From contig CM044879.1 of NCBI GenBank assembly GCA_024500155.1, positions 38,957,072-39,021,071 on the forward strand: DNA of 64,000 bases. The letters are read 5' to 3'. Shown here in pieces: positions 10,201 to 19,500 of the stretch. The translations under genes and the position numbers were made by a program. Under the pieces are notes generated by a model that had not been told where the DNA came from, ran no database searches, and saw only the letters and a program-made list of their open reading frames with translations. This stretch comes from Chenopodium formosanum (lineage: Eukaryota; Streptophyta; Magnoliopsida; Caryophyllales; Amaranthaceae). Numbering within the stretch: the first letter of the stretch is position 1; each line of letters opens with the position of its first letter.

Positions 10201-11212
10201 AATCAAATAAAACTTTATTATTTTAAACAAACCTAACATAATTAATCAAATTATGTTTTGAAAGGGAGTATGTTTGAAATAATCTAAGCATTATCATCAA
10301 ATTATGTTTTAATTTAGAAACTATGATAACTTTCACGTTTATTCTTTAGCTTTTATGTGGTTTGGATGTGGCCTGGAGTTACGGATTTTTACATATAAAG
10401 ATTGATTATTTTACTGATTAGAACTTAATTATTTTAGTGATTGATCTTAAGTATAAGTACTTGATCTATATAATTAAAACTAACATTGCTATTTTCTAAG
10501 CTAATTACATGTTTTGATTGGTGATGCATTCATAAGGTTTCACGGGACTTGGTCTAGAAAGCTCATGACTTAACTACTATAGCCTGCAATAGTCTTTCGT
10601 CCTTTAATAATTATATGTAATTTGCTTAAGCTTATGTCTAAAAAAAAAAAAAAAAAAAAAAAAAGATTTCTAACATATAATATAACTCCATGATTTAAAC
10701 ATCAATTTACAGCACCTCCCTTATTGAGGTATGGCAAATACTGCGGACTTCTGTACAGTGGGTGTCCTGGAGAGAAGCCATGTGATGGGCTTGATACTTG
10801 TTGTATGGAACATGACAATTGTATCTCTAGAAAAAATAGTAAGTCAATTTTTTCATATATTAATGATTTGACTTAATTATTTTAGAGTATCATTAATTTG
10901 CTTACCTTATGCTTTCTTCATATAATATTATCCTTTTTTTGTTAGTAGGTATGGTACACGTATAAAATTATTTAATTAGACACGTCTTTTCTCAAGATCG
11001 TAATTGACTTTTTTCATATTATATATGAATGGGCAGATGACTATCTAAGCCAAGAATGCAGCAGAAATTTGATAAATTGCATGGATAGATTTGCGAAATC
11101 ACAAGGACGTGGTTTCAATGGTAGCAAATGTGATGCAAGGAAGGTGATCAAAGTCATCAAAGTTGTCATGGAACCTGCTTTAGCTGCTGGGAAAGCTCTT
11201 GACAGACCTTAA
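4300..11212 (+). CDS. Secreted phospholipase A2 (alpha type), paralogue 1, interrupted by a copia element in intron 2
   Basis: Small secreted phospholipase A2, a Ca2+-dependent hydrolase of the sn-2 acyl bond of phospholipids, expected in the secretory pathway or apoplast. Exons: 4300-4452, 4729-4771, 10713-10838, 11037-11212; all junctions keep frame and give 165 residues. A hydrophobic signal peptide (about residues 1-30) is followed by the ALNIGV motif. The Ca2+ loop YGKYCGLLYSGCPG and the catalytic DTCCMEHDNC (His-Asp pair) are intact, and all 12 family cysteines are present. Exon 1 runs about ten residues further into the mature N-terminus than in paralogue 2. Intron 2 is about 5.9 kb because a 5.2-kb antisense copia element sits 211 bp after its donor. 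The coding exons look intact; whether the long intron is spliced efficiently cannot be told from sequence. It resembles Arabidopsis PLA2-ALPHA. Confidence 0.88.
4983..5321 (-). repeat. 3' LTR of the copia element
   Basis: 339 bp. On the minus strand it begins TAATGAGGGT and ends CACTCTTTA, so the ends are TAATGAG/CTCTTTA rather than the usual TG/CA. It matches the other LTR except for one transition near the U3 end. Confidence 0.95.
5319..9686 (-). CDS. Ty1/copia gag-pol polyprotein, intact
   Basis: A single 1,455-residue frame from the ATG at 9686, 114 nt after the primer-binding site. Domains in order: gag-like N-terminus with LTGAADYRSWRRSMEIAL (about residues 24-45); zinc knuckle CSACGGKGHSQNRC (about 250); aspartic protease DSGATDHM (about 368); integrase HHCC motif beginning WHHRLGH (about 506), then the DDE core with HMDIWGPY, RSDNALEF and QNARAERKH (about 564-665); reverse transcriptase with MDVTNAFLHGDL (about 1032) and YVDDLLITGN (about 1133); RNase H with YSDSDWAS and STAEAEYRAMA (about 1294-1345). 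Integrase before reverse transcriptase defines Ty1/copia. No stop or frameshift interrupts it. The lineage (Ale/Tork etc.) was not resolved. The reading frame runs through the polypurine tract and its TAA stop is the first three bases of the 3' LTR. Confidence 0.97.
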   Translation of the reverse strand: MATDTNSVLYLHPNDGSYSISIDKLTGAADYRSWRRSMEIALTSKKKIGFVLGTVHRSTYAEDAVKTDQWDTCNSMVISWIHSCLSDTIKKSVLYVNTARETWVQLEKRFSMANGSRKYKLNKDLYSLKQNNNTVNVYYTAMSSLWEELDSMNAMPVVTETTAEMRSLLNAIAKYQEESRLFQFLNGLSDQYSALRTQLLMMTPLPTVDTACSILQQEESQREVLQLPVSDNDAYAMYSKQGSRTNFSEKCSACGGKGHSQNRCWTVVGYPTWHSKYRPVNSMKGQPRNSEQKWSGSRPPPKLAAIAQSASQGSGNIILTQQQFEQMLKLMPSSSAVKGCETDDELDNNFSGMVVSCDSEKLTEGWILDSGATDHMTSDLSSLSNLTAAKNLSRIVLPTGASSVISHTGNAELENSIVLKNVLVVPNFKYNLLSVPKLTKDSQCEVNFYGSHCVIKDTVTKKIKGIGKAKNGLYYLVNKPLNLNECTQQWNSHTCLAANSEKRIPFAVWHHRLGHASVGKLQHIPRVKKTIHEKTQVCVTCPMAKFTKLPYSLSDSHATSPFELVHMDIWGPYKVCTRRKYRYFLTIVDDCSRNTWVYLLVHKSDALSQFKVFYNYAMTHFNSKIKTLRSDNALEFDDGPCKQFFGEMGIVHQTSCVDRPQQNARAERKHRHVLEMARALRFQAGLNLSYWGECVMTAVHIINRLTTPVLNNKTPYEVLHKSAPSFEHMRVFGCLAFASNPSLSKDKFQPRGVPCVFLGYPSTQKGYRLLEIKTKRMFISRDVTFHETIFPFQVQSIDKYMHPFPDFLSLEKPLQSSVLDWDDIEPENQPDNTTNNNPPETPQIQPETTQNNQTDLANSDQTHTDSVAYTTETEDSLRHSTRISKPPSWWKDYVGPKKRSDRKIANFATQTVNQDFLCFMTVLAEHQDPVHFKQAVTEQCWIDAMNQELIQCEQNGTWIVTRLPQEKKVIGSKWIYKTKFKSNGEVERHKARIVVLGCRQQYGIDYGETFAPVAKMATVRALLAVASMNGWITAQMDVTNAFLHGDLEENVYMSLPQGYTAFGSRISLNSDSTQHKGANLVCKLVKSLYGLKQAPRQWFSKLSSTLLSFGFNQSKADYSLFTKHSGESITAILVYVDDLLITGNDKYEIGHLKDLLCSHFNMKDLGALRYFLGLEIDQTNRGIFVSQRKYVTDLLKDQGMLDVKPLKLPMDSHLKLTAEKGTLLPNPVIYQKLLGKLIYLTVTRPDIAFSVQLLSQYMHAPTSTHMQAAKRLLRYLAGTRSQGILLASSSAAHLTAYSDSDWASCPNTRRSTTGYCILLGDSPVSWKAKKQSKVALSTAEAEYRAMAMTACEVTWLKSLLKDLGLNCLAPTLLKCDNQAAIAIAANPVLHERTKHVEMDCHYVRDMVKDGTLLTQHVSSTEQLADVFTKILPVKQHNHLLLKLGVVPTTIQLEGG
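9801..10139 (-). repeat. 5' LTR of the copia element
   Basis: 339 bp, the partner of the LTR at 4983-5321. It is followed directly on the minus strand by the tRNA-Met primer-binding site. Confidence 0.95.
10632..10664. repeat. Poly(A) tract in PLA2 intron 2
   Basis: A run of about 24 A residues, 50 bp upstream of PLA2 paralogue 1 exon 3. No element structure is seen around it. Confidence 0.6.
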
Positions 11213-11701
11213 ACTTTAGCCCTAGATTATTGTCTCTATCGCTCTATAATTAAGTTCGTCTATAACTATTGACACGGATTTGGGTTATGTTATGATAAAA
11301 AAAATAACACATATATAGTCGCCCATTTTTTTACACAAATTACAGAGTTACGTTTGACATACGTGCTTAGTAACATTATTCAAACTACTAATCATGATAG
11401 TTGTGTGCTAAGGTATAGCATGCATTAAGATGATTTTCTACTATTGGTTCTATTGAAAATGATAAACTTTGTGTTATATAATATATTTCTATGGTTTCAA
11501 GTATATACGCACAACATTTTGACTTTTCATATTATTTGTGTATAAGCTTCAATTACATTTCTTTTACTATAGTATTATATCAAAATATCTAATCTAATCA
11601 TGTAAAAATGTTGTTAGATGATTCTTCTCATATTTTAATGAAAAATATATTCCTTCATTAAAAATTAGAAAGAAATGTAGAAAATTTTTGTTAATTTATT
11701 T

Positions 11702-11800
11702 GTGCAGGCAACATTTGCAAGGGGATGCATGGAATAATTATCGTATATGTTCTATTATTGGTTCGATATATCATACATCCCCTTGCCAAGTTGCCTGCAC
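11702..11800 (+). other. Imperfect long stem-loop, candidate hairpin RNA or small MITE
   Basis: Two arms, 11702-11728 (starts GTGCAGGCAAC, ends AAGGGGATG) and 11774-11800 (starts CATCCCCTT, ends GTTGCCTGCAC), pair over about 25 bp with a 3-4 nt internal mismatch; the ~45-nt centre can pair further (GGAATAAT/ATTATTGG). Size and shape fit a plant miRNA precursor, but I do not recognise either arm as a known miRNA family. A small inverted-repeat transposon is the alternative. Confidence 0.35.
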
Positions 11801-12986
11801 TAATCCATCATCGATGTTGTATCCGAACGATCTCGCCAAATCAAATCACCCTCTGGCATCAGGTGTTCTTGTAGATGGTGTTCCACTTCCACCGCCTCTT
11901 CGACGTTGATTTTATATTAATTTATAAGAAAACCTACATACATGTATAATAAATTAATAACATAATATAATACTACATCATTTTCATAATTATGTTAACT
12001 TTTTTTTTCCACGCATGTCAATGTAAAAAGTGGAAAACCTTTGATCATTATTATATCTAATGGTCTATTTGTAAACATTAAAAAAAAATCACGAAAATAT
12101 ATATTAAAACGGATCTAATAAATTTTTAAGCCACCATATTGACTCTATCTTTCCTTACTTATAGCCTTATAGGTCATAAACAAATGAAATAATGGTCAAA
12201 GCTAAATGGCTATTGTAAATAGTGCCAAAAATTTAAATTGCTAAAACATCACTAAAGGTAAATAGTTTATGAAGAAATACTATAATTAGTTGACGGAAAC
12301 TGTTTATGCGGACAATCTCGATTATTATTTAAGACTAACCAAATTAAACAAACCAGCCGAGTGAATCAACAATTGATTGCATACTTGCATGTGTTATATG
12401 AAGTAACTAATTAATTACCAAATCAAACAAACCAAGTGAACCAACAATTGATCTCGCAAATGCTAAAAACTAGCTACCAAATCTTGATTATTTCAATTTC
12501 TTCACCTACTACTTTATTTGTAGTTTGAACTAGTCTTGGAAATACACCATCTTGTGACATTTGGTATAACAAGTCCATTATATAATCCATCAAGTTTAGA
12601 TGTCCATGCAAATGAATGTGATTAACATAGAATAATAACATTTTAAAAAGAGAGACATAGAAGGATTATTGTTGGAATTATACCTTAATCATCCATCAAT
12701 TAATCATAGATGTTTTAATTTAGAAGTTACCCTTAATCAATCAATCAAGACCCTACAACTAACACTAATTTATTTAATAAAAAATATTACACACATTATA
12801 ATAGCTACAAAAGATTATATTATACTCTATTATAGTAGTATTAGTATAATTATAATTATAATATATGATACAAATATCATTATTATTCTAGTACATACTC
12901 CCAAAAAGATGTCACGAGTAACACAAAGACAAAACTCTCTCTTTCTGACTTAAAACAGTACTCATAAATCAGAGCCATTCAAAATA
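11801..12986. other. Spacer between the PLA2 paralogues, no recognised gene
   Basis: Very A+T-rich. A reading frame ending near 11909 with a Pro-rich tail (GVPLPPPLRR) overlaps the stem-loop and has no recognisable homology or upstream exon. Nothing else is seen. Confidence 0.45.
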
Positions 12987-13004
12987 AGCTGTTTTCAGTT
13001 GGTT
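12987..13004 (+). promoter_or_regulatory. Upstream block conserved between the two PLA2 paralogues (copy 2)
   Basis: 18-bp AGCTGTTTTCAGTTGGTT identical to 4161-4178, here 100 bp before the ATG of PLA2 paralogue 2. Confidence 0.5.
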
Positions 13005-13086
13005 CAATTTTAGAGCTTTTTCTCTTAAACTCCTTCATTATTTTCTCCCTTAAATTTTTCCTCTGCAAAAAGCTTTTTAACACAAT

Positions 13087-14987
13087 ATGGCTTCCTTGAA
13101 ATTAGCTTTTTTAGCACTCCCATATTTTTTCTTTTTTTCTCTTAATCTTCAAGTCCATGCTCTTAATATTGGTGTTCAATCCTCTCTTCAATTGGTAATA
13201 AATCTCTATCTTTAACTTTTCATTCTGTTTTTTTTTTTTTTTTTTTTTTTCATTGATAAAAGAAATTAGTTATATGCTGATAATATTATGTGTTTATAAT
13301 TGGTTAATTTTGTTTCTGTAGAGTAAAGAATGCAGTAGGAAATGTGAATCTGAATTTTGTTCAGGTAAAATCATAAATTTCAATTATACTTCGTTTTATA
13401 TTACGAAATTTTACCTCTGTTCAGAATTAGTTGTCACGTTGATACAAGTTAGTTGGGATTTACGCCTTGTATGTATCAAAGTGATTATTATTGAATATGC
13501 ATGAGAAATTGATGATTACATTTGAAATTTTACATATATACAGTGCCTCCATTTTTGAGGTATGGCAAATATTGTGGACTACTATACAGTGGGTGTCCTG
13601 GAGAGAAGCCATGTGATGGGTTGGATGGTTGTTGTATGAGCCATGACATTTGTGTCCAAGCTAAAGGCAGTAAGTCAATTGTGTTTTCCATATTTTGTTT
13701 TTTATGAAGTTACGAGTATAAACGAAAATCATCTATGAACAACCGGTTGTATCTTATATGCATCGTACAATTAGGACTCTATATCGTTGTCTATATACTC
13801 AAGTCTCATGAACAGGCGAAATAATAACCTTAGGGTCTGTTAGCTTCAGCTTAATTTCAATTTAGCTTCAATCAGTTCAGTTTAGTTCAGCTCCTATTTT
13901 CCTTCTCTAATAAAATATTCATTTCAGCTCTATTTAGTTCAGTTCAGTTCAGCTCCAATCAGTTCAGTTCAGCTTTAATCAATTCAGTTTAGTTCAATTC
14001 AGTTCAGTAAATATGAATAGGCCCTTAGTTAGACCTTGCTAGGTAAAATTGGATGTATGATATGGTGAACATCTAAGCCTCCTTAGCTTATAATTAAACA
14101 AGTATATTAGTTTTGACAATATATACTTGGTAGTAGTTAGTTGTTGTATTATCACATCTACATTGTCAGTAATTCCAAAAATTATTATCATGCATGTCAA
14201 TACAATTATAAAAAGTAGTTAATCTGAATGATTAAACTCCAGGCCATACTATTTATTCTTATAATATAATCACTCCGTGTTATGCTAATTAGCTAGCTTT
14301 TGTGTGAATCACAATAAATTAATTTAATTAGTAAAACCCCAAATCATGCAACAAATTAAGTTTGACCTCACCATTTTATAAGGAGTATAAGTCAATGTTT
14401 AGCCTACACAACTACACAAGTTAAGTTTGACGAACATGATGTAACTAAACGTCTTAAGCAACTACTAGCTACTTCCAATAATCATCAAGGTGCATTTTTT
14501 TAATTAGTTTTTCCTTTATTATCATTAATTAATAATGAGATGAGGCCAAACAACTCGATTATAGATGCTAGTGTTATCCTCAACATAGAAGGGCAGACGT
14601 AAAATTAAATTAGTGTAAGAAAATAGATTTCTTCAAAATCAATAGAAGTGAGGAACAATTTTTATAAGTCGTGTACATGTAATATATGACACAGCGCACA
14701 GTTATATTATGTACGTATTAGTATATTATGTGCATATGTGGCCGATGATGGCATCAAATTTGCTTTGTTAATGTTGATGTATAGATGAATTTAAAATGAT
14801 GAAAAATGCAGATGATTATCTAAGCGAAGAATGCAGCAAAAAGTTCATAGATTGCATGGACAGATTTAAGGCAGCAGGAGGACGTACTTTCAAAGGCAGT
14901 ACATGCAATGCTAACGATGTTATCGAAGTCATTAAAATCGTCATGGAAGCTGCTTTACTTGCTGGCAGAGTTCTTAAGAGGCCTTAA
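13087..14987 (+). CDS. Secreted phospholipase A2 (alpha type), paralogue 2
   Basis: Second member of the tandem PLA2 pair. Exons: 13087-13194, 13322-13364, 13544-13669, 14812-14987 (108+43+126+176 nt; 150 residues), with the same intron positions and phases as paralogue 1. Residues 1-25 are a signal peptide with a run of Phe/Leu. Mature sequence: ALNIGVQ, then CSRKCESEFC, the Ca2+ loop YGKYCGLLYSGCPG, catalytic CCMSHDIC, and a C-terminal helix region ending in VLKRP. Twelve cysteines are present, as expected for six disulfides. The exon 1 length is normal for the family, and it is the closer of the two to Arabidopsis PLA2-ALPHA. Intron 3 (13670-14811) contains a Tourist-like MITE. No disabling change is seen. 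Confidence 0.92.
13833..14024. mobile_element. Tourist-like MITE with TTCAG-rich interior, copy 2
   Basis: 192 bp in intron 3 of PLA2 paralogue 2. Left end GGGTCTGTTAGC, right end TATGAATAGGCCC, flanked by perfect TTA duplications (13830-13832 and 14025-14027). The interior is TTCAG/TTTAG pentamers plus CTAATAAAATATT. Confidence 0.85.
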
Positions 14988-15132
14988 TAACTTTTTTTTT
15001 AGCCCTTTTTTTTTCTTTTGGTTTTGGATTAATTATGTAGGAAAATTGAATTATTATATATTATTGTTGTTGTTGTTATTTTTTTTATTCTCTTTTTGAG
15101 AAATATGGTGGGTCAAAGTAAGAAATGATTAA
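14988..15132. other. 3' flank of PLA2 paralogue 2
   Basis: T-rich 3' UTR-like sequence with GTT repeats; no coding signal. Confidence 0.5.
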
Positions 15133-15279
15133 GGGCCTGTTCTTTTCGAATTATTTTCAGTTCAGTTCAATTCAGTTCCAATAACTTCAATTCAGTTCTT
15201 GATTTCCTTCTCTCATAAAATATTCAGTTCAGCTCAGCTCTAATAAATTCAGTTCAATTCAGTCAATTAGAACATGCCC
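15133..15279. mobile_element. Tourist-like MITE with TTCAG-rich interior, copy 3
   Basis: 147 bp. Left end GGGCCTGTTCTTTT, right end AATTAGAACATGCCC, flanked by perfect TAA duplications (15130-15132, 15280-15282). The interior carries TTCAG pentamers and CTCATAAAATATT. Confidence 0.88.
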
Positions 15280-15811
15280 TAATTAGTATGTGCAAAAGAT
15301 ACTAATGTGAAACAATTAACAAATTATGAAGAGGGTATGTTGATTAATGATTATTATTGAATAATTACTTCAAATATAAGCTATCTAGTGAGAATAATTG
15401 ACTTATATGGAGTCAAATGATAGATGGTGACTCTTCACCAGCTAGTGAATTGCATGTAACTACATACAAACTCAGAAAATATATTGCATAATAATGCTTT
15501 ACCTACAAGAAATAGTCATGAAGATGGCCTTTAACTTGAGTAAAAAAGGCTAGTTTGTTACAATGCCTTCCAATATTTATGAGAATGCATGCATGCTTTT
15601 GGTCACAATTGGCATCACTTGAAAACTTGCTTGAAAGTTCAATTCAAACTAGCTCATTGATTAAAGATAAAAAAAAGATTTTAAAAAATACTCTCATCAA
15701 ATGTTATTCACTAAACACCAAATATTAGTGTTAAATTTAATTACTCTCTACTATACATTAAATGGTGAAAACCCTAAATGCTAGAATCAGAATTGTTACC
15801 ACGTAGATTGA
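15280..15811. other. Spacer between two MITEs, no recognised feature
   Basis: A+T-rich intergenic sequence; no coding or RNA gene recognised. Confidence 0.45.
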
Positions 15812-16013
15812 GGGTCTGTTCACATTTACTAAACTGAGCTGAACTGAACTGAGCTGATTGGAGCTTAACTGAACTGAAATGAATATTTTATGTGAGAGGG
15901 AATTGAAATTAAGAGCTGAACTAAACTGAACTGAACTGAACTGAACTGATTGGAGCTGAACTGAACTGATTGAAGCTGAACTGAACTGAAATTAAGTAAA
16001 TGTGAACAGGCCC
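15812..16013. mobile_element. Tourist-like MITE with TTCAG-rich interior, copy 4
   Basis: 202 bp, inverted relative to copy 3 (CTGAA pentamers on the plus strand). Its termini are the best preserved: GGGTCTGTTCACATTTACT pairs with AGTAAATGTGAACAGGCCC. It is flanked by TGA on both sides (15809-15811, 16014-16016), a one-base variant of the TWA site. It lies about 500 bp upstream of BUD23. Confidence 0.9.
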
Positions 16014-16190
16014 TGAATCGTTAATGTATGTCATTAATCGTCCAAAACCATAGATACGAGGTATATTGATGTTTGTAATAAGTAATAACATTAGCTTATG
16101 TTGATGTCAAAAAAAAAAAAAAAAACATTAGCTTATTTACAACGTAACAGAGCAATGTTTTTTTCCATGATATATTATACTAGATGAAGC

Positions 16191-16205
16191 CCGTGCAATG
16201 CACGG
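16191..16205. repeat. Palindromic CCGTGCAATGCACGG motif
   Basis: A 6-bp stem with a 3-nt centre, next to an 18-nt T tract. Similar GCCCGTGCAATGCACGGG sequences are scattered in many plant genomes near degraded transposons; here no element ends could be defined. Confidence 0.3.
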
Positions 16206-16301
16206 TTTGCTTGTTTTTTTTTTTTTTTTTTTTAAAAAAAAAATAATTTATATTAGGAGTTTCCCTAGCCCACAAAAGGGCATTTTGGGCCCCTTTTCCT
16301 T

Positions 16302-16306
<5 letters not shown>

Positions 16307-16342
<36 letters not shown>
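16307..16342. repeat. (TAA)n microsatellite
   Basis: About 12 TAA units 165 bp upstream of the BUD23 ATG. Confidence 0.8.
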
Positions 16343-16343
<1 letters not shown>

Positions 16344-16447
16344 TATTTTTTATAAAATAAATAAAAAAAAAGAGAGAGAAGGGTTGTAAAACGGCATCGT
16401 TTTGTAAAAGAAGGCTAAAACCCAAAACCCCTCTTTCATTCAACTAC

Positions 16448-16448
<1 letters not shown>

Positions 16449-16480
<32 letters not shown>
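16449..16480 (+). repeat. (CAG)10 microsatellite in the BUD23 leader
   Basis: Ten CAG triplets plus CA, ending 26 bp before the BUD23 ATG and therefore probably in its 5' UTR. No upstream ATG precedes it in the leader, so it is not translated. Confidence 0.8.
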
Positions 16481-16481
<1 letters not shown>

Positions 16482-16506
16482 TCAACATTCTCTCTCATAC
16501 ACAACA

Positions 16507-19500
16507 ATGGCGGCGAGGCCTGAGCTATTAGCACCGCCGGAGATCTTCTACAACCAATCAGAAGCTCGCAAATACACTTCTTCTTCTCGAATCATCGATA
16601 TTCAGGTCCCCTTTTCTCTCTCCTCCACCTTCCTTTCTCCCCTCTTTCAATTTCAATGTTTTCTTATTATATTCTTAATTTCTGGTTCGAATTTTGATTT
16701 AGAATTGTACCCAGTAATTCGTTTCCCTTTTTTTGAATACCCATTTGATCTTTTTGCTTAATTTTGAGGTTTAATTAGTGTAATTCAATCAATTGCCCTA
16801 ATATGAAAATGTTGAATTTTTGTTATTTAGGCTTAATATCATTTGATGTTTGATTAACTATGTATGTAGATTCAGTGTTACACAAATAACCTTTTGTTTT
16901 GGACACTCTTGTAGGCAAAGTTGTCTGAAAGAGCATTAGAATTACTCGCCTTGCCCGATGATGGAGTCCCCAGATTGCTCCTTGACATTGGTATCATATT
17001 TTACAGCAACTTATATCTAATTTCTGATGAAGTTATTTCCTTTTTGTGATATGAAGTGAGCATGGATACGTGAATTTTATATTTTCACTTAAATCTGTAA
17101 ATTGCAATTTTTGTTTCACATCTACAAAAGACACAGTGTTATTTAAGTTTATAGGATGAGCAATACCATTTATACCGTGTTTTGTACTTAAAACAAGCTT
17201 GCTAAGATGCGAATAGACTGTATAGTTGCATTTGGCATGGTGTAGTAAACATACTATGTAATAACCTCATGACACTCAACTGAAAGCATTCAATCTGCAA
17301 TGTGTGGATGTATGTATCAATGGTTTCCACACAGTTTCTTTCCTTGTCTACGATTTTTATCCAAGGAAACTGGATCCATGAAGTTTCTCATCTTGTATGT
17401 CATGCATACATGCTTGATTCAGAGCTGTAGCATTGTTGAAATTATTCATTTACTTGTTTCTCTACGTAGGCTGTGGATCAGGGCTGAGTGGAGAAACTCT
17501 GTCCGAGAGTGGGCATCAGTGGATTGGTTTAGATATTTCAGAGGCAATGCTAGGTATCTCAATTGATTTTCTTATTGCTTTCATTTTAATCTCCAGTGTA
17601 ATTGCTGCTTCTACCATTTTTAACTTCGACTTACATTTATGCTTATGCCAGATGTAGCAGTGGAGCGAGAGGTTGATGGTGATCTTCTGCATGCAGATAT
17701 GGGTCAGGTAACTTTGTGCTATCCTTGATTGCAATACCAATTTTCTTCCAAGAGAGTGGGAGAAGGTTTTTGTTGGTTATTCAACATTATGGACTGTTGT
17801 TGCTTGATACAATATCTTCTTGAACTGTTTTGTTGTTTGGGTGAAATGAAGTGTGTTAATGTGAGAAATGTTTCCAAAGTTTATTGTTATTAGGTAAGTG
17901 TAGCCTGAGAAGTGTCTTCGAGGGCTTTTACTTTTGTTCTTGTATTATCTGATAAAATGACATGTATTATCTGATAAAATGAGTGCATAAGATGACAAAG
18001 TGAGACTTAAGTGATGAGACTTATAAAATCAACTTGCCATAGTGAAACAACCCCCCCCCCCCCCTCTCCTTCTCAGCTCCTGGTGGCTTAGTGGGTTTAA
18101 TTGTAATGAATTTTAGAACTGGTGCCTGATGATTTGCTGATAACATGGGTATGATTGGGGGGTTGAAAAAAGAAGCATATTTAAAGTGTAAACATTTGTT
18201 TCTATGTTAGATTGCCCAAATATGATCTTCTATTGAACTCACTACTTGCTATAATGATAAAAATGTCACCTATTAAATATGCTTTCTATCTGACCTGTTT
18301 CTATAAATTTACTGCAGGGGCTAGGATTCCGCCCGGGAGTTATTGATGGTGCAATTAGTATTTCAGCCGTGCAGGTTTTTTTTTTTTATTTATTTTTTTT
18401 AATGAAAACTCCTGCTTGGAATTATAATAACATTGACTAAAGAATCAGGGTCTTCTCATGTGATTCATGGCCAACCCAAATAATGCTCATACTCCCATGT
18501 CTATTTTGCCCATCTTTGGAGGATCTTCTTTGAATGATGTTCTTATAATTCATATTACAGCTAGCCCCTTTTGATGTTCTGATAACCAAAAAAGAAATGT
18601 ATATGTTTGGCTTTTTACCTGGAAAAATCCTCGGCTGAAAGTAGTGGCCCATAACTGGACTTGTTAACTTATTTTTAGCTGTGAATTGAACTTGGTAACT
18701 GTTATATAATTATTTTGACCTTTATCTGAACAACATTTTTCTAAAATCTATTTTTTGAGGTGAAAAAGAACAAGGCCTTGATGCTCAGATTTATCAAGTA
18801 CAAATTGATATTTAATGTTTCATGAAATAGTGACTGATACAATTATTTTTGTCAAATTATAAGTATTAATTGAACTTAAGCTTCGTTTATTATAACTTCT
18901 GTTTTCGCTTGTCTAACTCTTATTAGTCATATGAGGTCCTCAATTGAGTGCTTATCAATTTGTCTATTTTGTTTTGATCAAGCAGTGGTTATGCAATGCT
19001 GACAAGTCCTCTCACGAGCCCCGTTTGAGACTGAAGTACGGGTTCTTTCATCCTTATCATCTCTTATTACTTCTGTTTTGTTTTTTTACATCTGTGTGCC
19101 CACCTGTTGGCCGGCATAGTCGAAATAGACAAGAAGTTTTCATCATAAATCATGCTTCTTTTGTACTCACTGATGCCTACTGGTTGATATTGTATTGTAC
19201 ATGCTTATCCCATAGTCTCATACCCCCTCCCCCCCCCCCCCCCCCCCAACAAAATTGTTGCACATTTGGTAACCAAAACATTTATGGGTTGCAGGGCATT
19301 CTTTGGATCATTGTATAGGTCCCTAGCAAGAGGAGCTAGAGCAATTCTTCAGGTGTATCCCCAAAATGTAGCTCAGCGTGAGCTGATCTCAAGTTCCGCA
19401 ATGCGTGCTGGATTTTCTGGTGGTATAGTGGTTGACTATCCCCATAGGTAAAGTACGTCTTTTTTTGTACTGCTGATGGATCTTAAGTACCTTGATTATC

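Noticed and set aside
11688..11909. 73-codon frame ending PLPPPLRR
   Set aside because: It overlaps the stem-loop, lacks homology I can recognise and has no supporting exon. Not called as a gene.
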